NCBI GenBank assembly: GCA_015956445.1
Contig: WIUZ02000001.1
Span: 1,302,001-1,366,000, forward strand
DNA length: 64,000 bases
From: Thelephora terrestris
Taxonomy: Eukaryota; Basidiomycota; Agaricomycetes; Thelephorales; Thelephoraceae
Reading direction: 5' to 3'
Shown: in pieces, positions 22,821-34,940 of the stretch
How positions within the stretch are numbered: position 1 is the first letter of the stretch
How the letters are laid out: the number at the start of each line of letters is the position of its first letter
Made by a program: the position numbers and the translations under genes
Notes under the pieces: model-generated
What the model was told of the DNA's origin: nothing
The model's database searches: none
Seen by the model: only the letters and a program-made list of their open reading frames with translations

Positions 22821-24702
22821 TGAGGCATGGGATGCAGTCCGTAGAGAGAAGTTCATTCTACGGGCTTTCCTCATCACACTCTTTGGTGACATCCCAGCAA
22901 TGTCCATGCTTCTTCGTGTCAAAGGTCACAAGGCCCGCTCACCGTGCCGATTATGCTCAATCCAAGGCATCCGGATACCTAACTCATTGTTGAAACCAAA
23001 CTACGTCCCACTCTCCCGAAAAAATTTCACTCAAAAACAGCCTGACATCGACCCTGCCAGCCTCCCTCTGCGAACCCACCAGATGTTCATGGCTCAGGCA
23101 AACGAGGTGCAAAACACCAAGTCCAACGCCGAGTCCAAGAGGCTTGCAATCAAGTACGGGATCAACGGTGTCCCACTGTTCGGGGTTCTCGATTCATTGT
23201 CGCTCCCTCTTTCAACCGGATACGAATTTATGCACCTGGTATTCAAGAACCTCCTGCCGAACCTCACTCTCCTTTGGTCGGGGAATTTCAAGAACTTAAA
23301 CCAGGATCAACCATTCATTCTTGACAAACACGTGTGGGAAGCTATAGGGGCATCGACAGCAGCGTCCAAGAAAACCATGCCTTCATGTTATGGTGTGGCT
23401 GTACCAAATATTGCTGCTGATCGTTCAAGCTTCTCGGCAGAAGCTTGGTCACAGCGGGCCCTTTTTATTGGCCTGGTTGTTCTCAATCACCACTTCAAGC
23501 ACGAAAAATATTATACCCACTCCTGCCACCTGGTCCGACTTATCAACCTCTGTCTCCAGTATCAAATTTCAGACGATGAGTTGTTGGAGATCCGAACTGG
23601 CTTCATTGAGTGGGTGAAAAAATATGAGAAGTGAGTATCACGAAGCTATTTTTTAGTACGGATGAACTTACCTGGATAGATTTTACTACCAGTACAAGCC
23701 AGAGCGGCTACCGTGCATGACCTTAACAGTTCACGCACTTCTCCACGTTGCCGACACAATCAAGACCATTGGTCCAGTCTGGACGTGGTGGTCGTTCCCG
23801 ATCGAGCGACAGTGCGGGAGGTTTCAGTGAAAGATCAAGAGCCGAAGGCACCCCTTTGCCAACCTTGACAACTACCTCCTTGAGGACGCGAAATTAAAGC
23901 AGATCATGATGATCTACAATCTCTCCAATGCCGACCTGGCAATTGGTGATGGTGCAGCTAGCAAGAAGAGGGCAGAGCTTGTCCTTGAGGATAAATGTAG
24001 GTCTGAGATTCTCACCCCACGGCAAATGCACGCTGAACCTATCCAACAGACAAGGGTATCACATTGCATGGCCGGATTCGCCACAAAATCAAGCTGTCAC
24101 AGCCCACCCGCAACTCTGTGTACTCATGCTTGTTCACCCGGTATGGACTTGACACGGGGACGGAGTGGCAGCAGGAACACTTCCAAAGTCTATTTCCAAA
24201 GGAGGTAGAAGTGTGGGCGAAAGCAACCATCTCAAATGCTGATAAGGTTCATGCTGCTGCCTTGGTCGAAGAAGATCTGCAAGACCATCGAGATGCGACG
24301 TTTGTTCGGGTAAGTAAACTTTGTCCCGTCCAGCGCAAATCTGACCCGATACTACAGTACTTGCTGCTTGTAGACAAGATGGGGCACAGACGCTATGTGA
24401 CCCCTGAATTTGAACCGACCGAATGCTTTGGACGGCTCAAGTATATTCTCAAATTTGATCTACCTGCAGGCATCACACCACTGGTCACTCAAACAACCAC
24501 ATTAGTTCTCGCAATCATTCAGAGCACAGAGGTTGTATACGAAACACCGTTGAAGATCCCTTACTTTGACAAATTTGGACGCTCTGAGGCTGTTGACATG
24601 ACGACGGTGATGTGTATTGTCGGGAGAGTTAAAGATCACCGTGGGCGGTGGGCGATTGTTGATAGAAGCGGTATGTCTGCGAGGGCAGATTTTACTGATT
24701 AG
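22821..24702 (+). pseudogene. Tnp2/CACTA (EnSpm)-type transposase, 5'-truncated, one internal stop
   Basis: The reading is open from the foldback boundary at 22820: REKFILRAFLITLFGDIPAM, then MLLRVKGHKARSPCRLCSIQGIR (the conserved block with CxxC), then PLSTGYEFMHLVFKNLLPNL and EAWSQRALFIGLVVLNHHF. A 49-nt intron (23631-23679) follows YEK. The next exon gives LTVHALLHVADTIKTIGPVW and WWSFPIERQCGRFQ, a TGA at 23828-23830, then KSRRHPFANLDNYLLEDAKL. An intron of 48 nt (24310-24357) precedes the C-terminal FGRLKYILKFDLPAG and CIVGRVKDHRGRWAIVDRSG. These blocks match the basidiomycete Tnp2 transposase family, which moves CACTA elements by cut and paste and yields 2-3 bp duplications. The upstream third of the gene is missing at the element junction, so this copy is dead. 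Confidence 0.75.
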
Positions 24703-26419
24703 CAGAGCTTTCTTCAACACGTTTGGTAAGTACGGCTGCCACAACCGCTCTGGACACACACCGTCCTTACTAGTGGCCCGTCATACAGCCATTATTTGCC
24801 CGACGGCGTGCATCGCCGTGAGCGATTCCTGACTCTTTTGTTCAGACCCAAACCACACCCCTCTCTTCCTTTATTAGCTGCCATGACTTGTTCCCCAACT
24901 GGAATACACCGGGTATTGTTGAGGTTGCATCTGTTACGTTCTTGCGTGTTTGTGAGGCATCCCAAAAGTCTTATGGGTTGACATGTTCAAACGTCTGAAG
25001 TGTGATGAATTCCACGCACCTGAATTTAATGCTCCTGTCAGACAAAGAACACATGAAAACATATTTCAAGTCGATTTGATCCTGATTTCCACGCGCGGTT
25101 TTTCTCATAGTGTATGTCGAATGTCACCCTGCGCATCGACTCTTGCAACTTGTGGTCGATCAAGTTATGGAACCACAATTCGTCGTCCATGGTCAAGTAC
25201 CAAGGAGGCCTAGAAATTGTTGCCTCCGATTGACGGGCATCCACCTGGTCGGCTACTGCAAAGATCTGCGAAAGCGACGTCAGTTGTTGCCAGCAAACGG
25301 CAACACATGACGTCGCACCTCTTGGTAGCTGGGGTACGTGACATTGGGTGCAGGAAGGAAGTACTGTTTGTTCTGCACAGCCCTGGTATCCATGGACTCA
25401 ATGGTAGCAGTGGTGTTCTCAGCACAGAAGACACGGTCAGAGATCATTGGCATGATGGATGAGTAGTTGGTTGGTGGTGATGTTGGTTTAGGAAGAAGGG
25501 AGTTTGATGGATCCAACAGCCAGTTCGCGCTACGCTTTATCTGATCTCCGACAGTGCTCGCACCCTATTTGCCATTGGATCGGCCCATCGTTTCCCCAGT
25601 CCAGACTCCCCATACATTCGTCCTGACAACGGTTACCCCATTCAAGCCCCACTCGGTCTTTTGTTATCCCGATCGGACGAGCTGACGCGTCATCTTCTTA
25701 TTGGTTAGTCTTCACATGTGATATTGTCCTTTGTCATTCCTTTCCCACATGATGTCATGACCCCTTTCTTATTTTCTCACAAACCCTGACCAATTTGTCA
25801 TTCCTTTATTGTTTCTATTCTATCTTCCGGGCCACTTACTGTTGTGGCTTACTCTCGGCCCTTCTTTATTCCAAGTTATTATTAGATATGATTATCTCTG
25901 TCCTGGCCACTCTCCTATATATGTACCAGTAGAGTAGCTGAGGATTCCCCATCTTTGATATCTCAGGAAGTTCTCTTCTCCTTGCAGCATCGGTGTATTT
26001 GCTGTAGGCCACTGAAGAGCTTATCGAGTACCTCTTTGAACACGTTCGCTCTCCTCTCTCTCTCAGCCTTGCATCAAGAATCAGCGAACGCGCTTACGAA
26101 AAGGAGTTCCTCGCCGCTCTCTTCATCAAGCAACAGTTTGAGGGGCCATCCTCAGGCTCTTACATCTGCCCTCAGACGACGATAGGGATTTGTCAGATAG
26201 AGACTTGGCACTCCTGCTGTGAATTCAGACAACCTACCGGAGAACGCTCGTCCATCACGTTTTGGACCATGTAGACTTTGGGTGGATATAGGGAAGTCGT
26301 TCCCCCTTTGCCCCATTGACCCTTGTTGGTTGGAGTTGCGACTCACCAACAGCACTGGTACCTGAAGGGTGAAGAGTGGCCCTGACATTAACCTAACCTA
26401 GAATCATGTCGAAACTTAT
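24703..26419. other. Decayed region without a recognised gene
   Basis: Short frames exist on both strands. On the minus strand 25280-25516 gives a 78-residue piece (ENTTATIESMDTRAVQNKQY) of unknown family. On the plus strand about 26000-26190 gives EELIEYLFEHVRSPLSLSLA and EKEFLAALFIKQQFEGPSSG, which looks like a coding exon but is unrecognised. A TATATATG box at 25916-25923 could be an LTR or gene promoter. Confidence 0.35.
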
Positions 26420-27860
26420 TGTCGGACCCCAGGATTATCATTATTTATTTACGATTTTACGCACAATTTATAGTCAACAAGTTGAACAATGGATTATTTA
26501 AATGATTAAAGAATTATTTAAGCCAGATAAGATTAGATAACAGAAAGTCTAATTATAATCCACCCTAGACAAGATAAGATAAGGATTCTGGAGATTAGAT
26601 CAAGAGATCAGATAGCCATGTGAAAGCCCTAGAACATCATGGAACTCCCTGGAACGTGCTGGAAAGTGCTGGAACATTCTAGAAGGTGACGGAACATCAC
26701 AAATGTGATGGAAGCTGATGGAACATGACGGAATATTATGGAACATTCTTGTGTAAAATAGTATATATAGACCTCAACCCCACTTCTAAGAGAAAAACGG
26801 GTACCTACTGCTCAGGAGAAAAGCACAGTTTGCTCTATCCTCACATCAGCTGAGCATCTTTTTGCTCAGTGTCTCTTTTCCCCCCACTTTACATCTATCC
26901 CCTCTCTCTCTACATCTACCCTCTAAAGTATCTACCTCAATTCCCTTAGGACTGTGTGGTTGAGTGATTTTGAGCAATCACATACCATATTTCGCCCTAC
27001 CCTCTGTGAGAAGAAGTTCTAAGTCAGAAGAACTGAATAAGCTTAGTACACTTGAGACGTTGGAGTATTTGGTATCTGTTAGTACTGAAGTGTGAAACTT
27101 CAGCAGATAACCCTCCACCTCAGAAAAGTGACTGACTGAGTGACAGCCAGATTTAGCAGTACCACAAGGACTTATGACATATTTTACGACATAGGTTATA
27201 TTATCTGAAGATTATTAAAGACATATCAGTTAGACGTACTAGACGTCATCTGCAGCAAAGTTTAGGGTATCAGTTATACCCTCCCAGTTTTACGACATAT
27301 CTTGTCATCTTTACAACATATCCAGCACAGCCCCAGGTGTAAGTGTACACCTTCCCGTTTAGGTCTAATCACACGACACAGCCTCAACACAGCCTTAGGC
27401 ACAGCCCTAAGCACTGCATCAAAGCTCAGTATCAAAGCTCAGCCTTAGGAATTCAGCCTCAAACACACCCTTTGAGCATCCCCATCTTTTCCCCTCCCTT
27501 TTGGTGTAGACTACCCCAGTAGATCATCCCCTCCACTCTTGATCTTCTTTTGGATCAGGAACTCCATTCCCATCAAATCACCACCAAACCCCACACACCA
27601 GATAAGTGTCTAATCAAGGGACAGGGACACCTGAGTGATATAGTACATCTGATTCCCTTGGAATAACACTGAAGGACACACTCACAGAGTAGATCCCTCA
27701 GCAAACTCATCAGGTCCGAGAGCCGGAAAGAGGAACCCCGCTCACCCTGTGGTGTTGTTAGTCGAGTTCATAGACTGCTCAACCAGCCTGCTTAGCTTCT
27801 ATACAATTAGTCCCTAAGCGAACTAACTGGGTCTAATTATCTTCTGTATAGAACATAACA
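26420..27860 (+). repeat. Possible solo LTR (TGTCGG...ATAACA)
   Basis: The stretch starts TGTCGGACCCCAGG and ends GAACATAACA, giving TGT...ACA ends. It is AT-rich at the left, has GTATATATAGACC (about 26760-26773) as a TATA box, and a CT-rich leader after it. The simple CAGCCTTAGGCACAGCCC-like repeats at about 27360-27480 are internal. The flanking pentamers (CTTAT and CTACA) do not match, so either the ends are wrong or a flank was lost. Confidence 0.35.
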
Positions 27861-28505
27861 CTACACCACCCTCGAGTACGACACCGTGTGGCGGAACAGG
27901 CGGGTCCTACTGTAGTTTGATATTTTGCAAATCTGAGGGGCGATCGCAATTAGAAAATTATCTGGAGAGAGGAGGGTTCTTGAAGGCCGAATGTGTGTCT
28001 GAGGGGTTTGAACACATATCGTAACCAGCCAGGAGGATGGTCGCGAGGGAGAACAGGGGATGGAAGGAGCACAAATTGTAGAAACTGTTGCAGGACATGA
28101 TGGGAGAGAAAAGCCAAGTTGTATTGATGGAAACAACACTACTATATACCATTACAAAAATTCTCACAATCACATGATCAGATCACATGACTGGCTGTCA
28201 CAGCTAACTCCAACATCTAAAACATCATGACATTGCGGGGTTCACAAGCACGGTGAGAATCCAATGCAATCTCTTGTCAAGGGTGTGTGAATGGCACATA
28301 ACACCATGCCAAAGTGTGCCCCGTGAGTGGTGGAGGGGGGAGTGCCACGGGAATCAACAGCTTTAATTTATTGCCCTCATGTCTTGGCAGTGATACCAAC
28401 TTGGACACGGATGATTCATTCTGTAAAGTCGATCACCTGGTCATTGTTTTCCTCGACAAGAGTTGGAGCGATCGGACTTACTCGTCAGCAGGACCGTTCC
28501 ACTTT
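27861..28505. other. Unassigned stretch before foldback element B1
   Basis: No recognised gene. It contains the short TGTTG...CAACA repeat described separately. The rest may be remains of the sequence into which B1 inserted. Confidence 0.35.
28086..28215 (-). repeat. Short TGTTG...CAACA repeat, copy 1
   Basis: 130 bp that start TGTTGCAGGACATGATGG and end AGCTAACTCCAACA. Other copies are at 31010-31139 (same orientation) and 37828-37959 (inverted). Each contains ACTACTATATACCATTACAA, a TATA-like core. The TG...CA ends and size suggest a tiny LTR (TRIM-like) or a short promoter-bearing terminal repeat. No duplication flanks it. Confidence 0.55.
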
Positions 28506-29379
28506 CACTGGGGGCAAGGGGTGGTGTTCCGGTCCAGAACATTGCAAGTTCATTGCAAGGAAATGGACAATGTACCTGGCAAAAACCCACCCAGTACATT
28601 GCAAACACATTCTGAAATTTCCAGGCCAATTTCCTTGCAGTGTTCCGGGACAGAAAATGGTCAGTACATTCACAGTGTTCCAGTGATGTTCCCATTAGGT
28701 AATCCATGGGTACATTCAGAATTTTCCCAAAGAAAGTAACCTCGACGTCAATGATCGGCACATTTACAATGTTCCTGGTCAGGAAAATTCAAAATGCACC
28801 CAAACAGTGTATTTGCAGTTTCCAGGGTGGTACATCCAGAATGTACTGGTGCCGTTGACTGCGATGTACTGAGTTTGGCAAACATCAGGAACACTGCAGG
28901 AACACTGCAAGGAAACTGGAAAAACTGGGAACATCACAAGTTCATTCAAAATGTCCCCAGTTTTTCCAGTTTCCTTGCAGTGTTCCTGCAGTGTTCCTGA
29001 TGTTTGCCAAACTCAGTACATCGCAGTCAACGGCACCAGTACATTCTGGATGTACCACCCTGGAAACTGCAAATACACTGTTTGGGTGCATTTTGAATTT
29101 TCCTGACCAGGAACATTGTAAATGTGCCGATCATTGACGTCGAGGTTACTTTCTTTGGGAAAATTCTGAATGTACCCATGGATTACCTAATGGGAACATC
29201 ACTGGAACACTGTGAATGTACTGACCATTTTCTGTCCCGGAACACTGCAAGGAAATTGGCCTGGAAATTTCAGAATGTGTTTGCAATGTACTGGGTGGGT
29301 TTTTGCCAGGTACATTGTCCATTTCCTTGCAATGAACTTGCAATGTTCTGGACCGGAACACCACCCCTTGCCCCCAGTG
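28506..29379. mobile_element. Family B foldback element B1, TSD TTT
   Basis: An 874-bp palindrome from CACTGGGGGCAAGGGGTGGTG to CACCCCTTGCCCCCAGTG, flanked by TTT at 28503-28505 and 29380-29382. It shares the first 16 bases with family A but has different inner repeats (GTTCCGGTCCAGAACATTGC, TTCCTTGCAGTGTTCC). The centre is near 28943. Confidence 0.9.
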
Positions 29380-29479
29380 TTTGCAGTCTCAGGGAAGGAA
29401 ATAACTGGAAACAAAAAAACATTAGCAGCCCGCATAGGGTACAGGGGCAGGGAGGGGAACTTACCAAGACGATAGCAAG

Positions 29480-29770
29480 GCAGTGTCCCCCAGAACCCAC
29501 TGCAGCAGGGACAACCGCAATGACCGACAGTGGTTAGAGTGGAAGGAGGTTGCACTTGACGAGAGTCCTTTGTTGGAGTATGGGCGGTCCTCTTGTCTCG
29601 CAACCATCTGCAAAGACTGACAGCGGCAATGTAGACAGAAGTCTTCCTCCGATGTAAGAGCGACATCGTTAGTGAGGTGAAATTTGAAGTCCAGATTTGC
29701 CTCTCAGGAAAGATGAGAGGTAACTTTGTCCAGAAGACCCCTTCATAATTATGGGATCGTGAGGGCACCG
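29480..29770 (-). repeat. Repeated unknown fragment F, copy 1
   Basis: It contains CCCCCAGAACCCACTGCAGC and a minus-strand frame (RRKTSVYIAAVSLCRWLR). Related pieces occur at about 40690-40830 and 42640-42703, also with CCCAGAACCCACAGCAGCC. It could be an exon of an unknown membrane-type protein or a non-coding repeat. Confidence 0.4.
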
Positions 29771-30669
29771 TAAATCCGGATAATCTCTTAGCTATAATTT
29801 GCGGACAGTTTGCAGATGAGTCTAAGCTGCTTGATAACCCACATTACACCATCCACAAAAAAACATTGCAACGCCATTTGTGAGCAATCAGCGATAGCCC
29901 CCAGCCCAGGGCGTGATGCTGTAAGCAATTTTACATCATCCATCAAAATCGCCATGGAGCTTTCAAAGTTTTGATGCAATCCTGCTTACGCAATTCACAT
30001 CAATAGCATCTTCATGCTGTCCACCTTCTCCCCACTCTTGATGCAAATCCTTTACCACGAACATCAAATTACACATCAACCGTTGATTCCTTCAAGGGTT
30101 TTATGGAGGTGATAATGACATAAACCAAAAAATGAGCACTCGAAAAGGTAACATAAGTAAATCCAGAACCGATGCGCAAGGTGGCCGCACTAGCGTGCAC
30201 ACACGAGAAAACCGCCATAAGCCCGATGAACAACAATACTGACCCAACCCAGTCGAAGTGGATGTTGCCTTCCTCAAATAAATTGCCTGTCAATGCTCAG
30301 AAAAAACTCATGCACTAATAGCCCAAAAACAGAGAAGAGAGAGAAGGAATAATAGTCATAACAATAACTGCGAATGGAACACACGGAAGGAGATAGAGGC
30401 GTAGAGTGAACTTGGGGAGTAGAAATCTCAAACGGTGAAAAGAAGAAAATAACCTATAACATAAGGACCGTAAAAGGAACAAAACTAAGCCAAACGCAAC
30501 CGGAGCTGAGACCAGAAACTGAAGCCCCAACCTTCCACATGACTGAAATGGGGCGCGTGCGAAGACTAAGGAGGAAGGGCAGATACTTGTTAGCAAGACA
30601 ACGGAACAGACACCAGAACCACCTGACAAATCAATGTCCGAGAAGCATGAAAACAGATAAAGGTACAAA
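29771..30669. other. Unassigned, with a short two-helix minus-strand frame
   Basis: At 30069-30293 the minus strand gives a frame with two hydrophobic runs (GSVLLFIGLMAVFSCVHA and AHFLVYVIITSI). It is too short and isolated to call as a gene. The rest has frames rich in hydrophobic residues but no known motif. Confidence 0.3.
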
Positions 30670-32430
30670 CTAAGGCCCTGGAAGGAACTGCGGTAGTAGC
30701 GATTGCAGAGCCAGGAAAACACATGCAGTAGTCCAATATCCTCCTTGGGTGACTGCTGCTCCATCAGCCATTTTGCAAAGCTACTGGGTGCATCTGGTCC
30801 AGGAGTAAACCCCAACTCTTTTTGGAGCAGTTGAAATACATCAGGGGTGTGTAAGACATGCCTGCTGCAACAACTGCAGTGTCACTGAACAGGCATTTTC
30901 CAGGAAAGTTGTGCACATTCTCCTCTCTGTGGTAGGGACCAGTCACAAGAGAAGGAAGCCCGCAGAAAAAGCATCTGTGAACACTCCTGTCCCACCTGAA
31001 GTGAGATGCTGTTGGAGGACATGATGGGAGAGAAAAGCCAAGTTGTATTGATGGGATCAACACTACTATATACCATTACAAAAATTCTCACAATCACATG
31101 ATCAGATCACATGACTGGCTGTCACAGCTAACTCCAACATGGCTGGTGCATGTTGAATGAAATATACTTGCCTTTTCACCTCATCCGAAACTGTGTTGTC
31201 AGCTATCATTATGACCAGTCGTACAGATGCACAGTTGGGGCTGCCATCAAGGTTCCTGTCACTCCAGAGAAGATGACTGATTTCAAGGAAGCACACTTGC
31301 TCAACAAGCTGGCGACAAAGGGCTGCATAGCAGGTGATGACCACGGAAATCCCAGAACTTTCAGCAAGTACAGGACCAAAGATCACAATTGACTTTCCAG
31401 AGCCTGTGGGTAAAATTCCAATGACAGTGTTGCATCCCCCTTCCAGGACTGCTTGTAGAAGGAGCCGCTGATTTTGACTGGTGAAGGTGGACCCCACTTG
31501 TCTTGTATAGAGTGACAGGGTTTGGAGCAGGTGATCTTCTGTGATGGTGGGTGCTGGTTGCTCACCAACAAGGTCAATATCCAGCTATAGAGAGCCGGTC
31601 AACCACAGGCCCAGAGGAACCAATAGAAGCAAGGAGAGGCCCAACTACCCGTAAAATCAACTCCTTCAGGACCTTTTCACAATGATTTGCAAGCTCCTGG
31701 GTGGCAAAAGAGAATCCAGAGTTTATGTGGTCAGAAGAAGGGAAATGGGGTACTGCGTGACCAGATGGAGACACCTGCTGGAAGGGCGCAAATAGGTGTG
31801 GTAGAGGGCGGATTGGTGGGTCCTCCTGGCCAAGACCAAGAAGAGAGTGTACTCTCTGACACCAGTGGTAAGTCGAGGTAAACATCGCAGCCTCCTCACC
31901 AGGCAGGTGGTCAATTTGCTGTCCATAGACACGGTTGGCAATGTTGGACCCATGCCCCGCCTGAGAATCACCCAATTTCTGAATGGAGGGGTCGATGATT
32001 GGGGGAAGGAAGACAGACTGGATGTTGATGAGCACATGACAAAGTGGCGATCCAGTAAGTCTGCATTTGAAGTAGCAATCAGTATGGCGTGCGACAATGT
32101 CAGTTAACCCTTGTGGTTTCACTTCTGTCCCGTCACAACCCATAGAAACTGGGCATATGCAGCATGTTGATCCGCCCATCCCAAGCTTGCAGCGAGAAAA
32201 ACCTCGACCGGGTGGAGCACTACAAGGTAATAGACTAGCAGCTCCACAACCTTTCTGGGGGGAAAGTGTATCACCGACGACCTGTGTCCTTGTAGAGTAG
32301 AGGACTTCAAGTTCCTCCAAAGAAGGAACACAAGTCCATGTGATATAAGGAAGTTCCGTTGGTTAGAACCATTGTGATACTGGTCTTCAACAACTTCCGA
32401 AAGCCAGAGAGGCCCAGCCAAGGTCTGCTC
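30670..32430 (-). pseudogene. RecQ-like DNA helicase remnant (telomere-linked-helicase type)
   Basis: Minus strand, several frames. The order from the 5' side is VVELLVYYLVVLHPVEVFL, DIVARHTDCYFKCR, and AGHGSNIANRVYGQQIDHL (the AGH...YG motif that precedes the helicase core in this basidiomycete family). Next is the core start with NQRLLLQAVLEGGCNTVIG and the Walker A motif PTGSGKS (about 31410-31430), then SGISVVITCYAALCRQLV. The short repeat at 31010-31139 then interrupts it. Beyond that a cysteine-containing C-terminal piece follows (HRCFFCGLPS, GLLLDQMHPVALQNG). Most RecQ motifs after Walker A are absent, so the core is largely deleted. Known relatives are ATP-driven 3'-5' helicases, often subtelomeric. 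Confidence 0.6.
31010..31139 (-). repeat. Short TGTTG...CAACA repeat, copy 2, inside the helicase remnant
   Basis: It starts TGTTGGAGGACATGATGG and ends AGCTAACTCCAACA. It differs at only a few positions from copy 1 and truncates the helicase frame, whose last residues (LAVTASHVI) are read from the repeat. Confidence 0.6.
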
Positions 32431-33498
32431 TTACAAGGATCCAGAAAAGAAAGGAGGAAAACTGCGAGCCACAACTGTCACTGAGTGATCTGGTAGAGCC
32501 CGCCCTGCGAGTAGGGTGGGAAAATCTGGGAGGAAGGGAAACATTCTCCAGCCTAAATGGATCAGCAATTGTTGTGTGTGAGCATGGAGGATGGCTGCTC
32601 GGGGTTCCTGGAAAATATAGTGTCATGTTGAAGTGTGACTCTATGTCACATGATCTCTATCACATCAAGTGTGACATTATTTATCCTTTTTGGTTTGTTT
32701 TTTTTACTTGAATTTTCCATGGGCACTTACATAATCAATATTTCTTTTTATGGAAATTCCTTTATTTGTTAATACCCATCATATTATGTCATCTTTCTAT
32801 ATTTGGACAATTTCTTTTTTAGGCAACTACTATATAGTTTTCCCACGCTATGCTTTTCTTATACACCTGCAGTGGGGACTTTCGCTTCATACTTTCTTTC
32901 CCCCATCTGCAGTGACTTTAACATGTCAACGGTGGAGCCATACCAAGAGTAAAGCATACCTTGGAAATGTTCAGGGGGCTGCAGTATAGGTGAACTCCCC
33001 TCAAGTTCTGCCAAATGTGTATGTCTTGTGGCGGAATCCTGGCTTTTGTGTAAGACATGAGATGCAGATGATACATGCTGCCTACTGGATTGTTGGGAGA
33101 TGATTGATTGGTTCAGGCCGTGTGTAGCTCCACCATGTATAGGCCTGTTTGAGGGCTTGAGTGTTGGGTCTCTGGTGGGCAGACTGATCTGCTATGAAAC
33201 CTGCCGCTCTCGACTGGGAGTGCTCCAGACAATTGTTGTGGTTTGGGGTCATTAGCATTCTCGTCGTTCCCAACTCTACGTGGGGGCGGGACAGAAAAAC
33301 TGAAACTGCTAGAGACCTGTGTACAATCTGTACTGCCTCTTTGTGAGGACACCTGGTTGTCAACTTCATGAAAGCTGGCAATATTCAATAGCCCTGTGAT
33401 TAGCCGCTCAGGTGCTGGTGCTCTTGGAACGTCTCAATCATGTTGAAGTCCCACAAACAGTAAGCTACCTCCTTTCATCCCTAAAAAAAAACCACTAA
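32431..33498. other. Non-coding AT-rich stretch
   Basis: No recognised gene. About 32410-32470 shares GTCTGCTCT and AGAAAGGAGGAAAACTGCG with the LTR-like repeat at 14702-15310. A minus-strand frame at 33113-33388 is unrecognised. Confidence 0.4.
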
Positions 33499-34940
33499 AT
33501 GTTGCTGTTCAGGTACATGGGTGCTTGGAAGGTGCTCTACAAGCCTGACAGTGCTCGATGTTATTGTGAAACAGCAATATCCCTTCTCACTTTCTGCCTC
33601 AGAGCCTGTTTTCTACCAACAACTGCCATCCCAACTCAGTTCACCGATGAGCAGCTTGACACGCTCAAGGACTACAATAAGTCCCTGACATCAGTTGTTG
33701 ATTCATCAGCTGCAGATGTTGAGAAGTTTCAAACGGCTCTTTTTTCTATCTTGTTCTGAAAGCCTGGGCTTGATATCACTCCAGCCGGCCATCTATCCTG
33801 CCCTGTTCAGTCTTACCTTGCTTTGGTTTCACTTCGAACCATTGTTTACTTTGTCAAGCCTGGTCTCGTCACCTGACCTATATCAAGGCTGATGTACCTT
33901 TTGAGGAATGCGATCCTTCAAGTCGCCCTTCATGAACATGACAACGCCAAAGGAATCATGAGGCAAGCCACCCATTGAGTGTTCAGATCTTACCTGCTGA
34001 TCATCTCCCCCCGCAGGACCATCAAGGTGTTGTGTGAAAAGCATCTTGGGATGGGAGAGGGTAAAATCTCTGGCAAGCTTATCTCCTTGAGGAAATATGT
34101 GTCTTCCTTGGCCCTTAGAGAACCTGGCAACCCCAGCATCCTATATAATCCGGACTGCACCACACTCGCATTTTGGGGACAGAACTTGTCTTTCTCCAAC
34201 CTTCAACTGGGGCTGAACCAGCTGATTCGAGACATCTGGACTCGACTTCTGGCATTCACCAAAAACAAGATTGAAGTTGTGCTTCCTCCCTTGATGTCCG
34301 AGGACGTTCGTTCAACCACTGTTCGCAAATCGTTCATAGACGAGATTACAACCAACCCACCCACCCTCCCACTTCTGCCCGGAATGTTTGAATGTTCTGG
34401 ATTGCCGCTCCTCAGACCCAAGGGCCAAGTTGGTGACAAGGAGATGTTTGAGGTGGACCTAAGTGCCTCAGAGGAGTTCTTCCACAGGATCAAGCCTATT
34501 GTCAAGGCTATCACCTTGCTGGTACATACCACCAGCTCTGGATATATCCTGTATCAGCTACTCTGGAGAACATTGCGGTCCATCCTATTGAGGCCCTGTC
34601 TTTTTGTCTTCCTCAGTGTCTTCCCATTGCATTCCTCACTTTCCCCATTGTGTTCCCCAGTTTCCCCGAAGAATCTCCTCCTCAGAACTCTCGGAACCCT
34701 GGAGAAACAAGTTGACTATGTACAACCAGATCATGTCCCTCCAATCTTATGTTGAGCACAGGGGTGGGGCAGGTTTTGGGCTTGATGCACACCGAGCTGC
34801 CTGGAGTGTAGTGGGTTTGTGGGTGAGGGACAGAGACAAGCTGCTTCCTGTAGATTGGACCACAACAAGGTACGGGAATACAGAGCTTAAGCCGTTGCTT
34901 TCAGCAATGGTGCAGGAAACCAACCAAGGTAAGTGCACTG
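33499..34940 (+). pseudogene. Unrecognised gene remnant, possibly upstream part of a RecQ-type helicase gene
   Basis: The plus strand reads LPTTAIPTQFTDEQLDTLKDYNK, then a TGA at 33757-33759, then shifted frames to KVLCEKHLGMGEGKISGKLI, LREPGNPSILYNPDCTTLAF and STTVRKSFIDEITTNP. About 34540-34720 matches the purine/pyrimidine-rich LTR-like repeat, so the frame there is repeat-derived. AGFGLDAHRAAWSVVGLWV follows. The layout resembles the region upstream of the AGH...YG block in large basidiomycete helicase proteins, but I cannot confirm this. If so, the two halves of the family lie here in opposite orientations. Confidence 0.35.
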
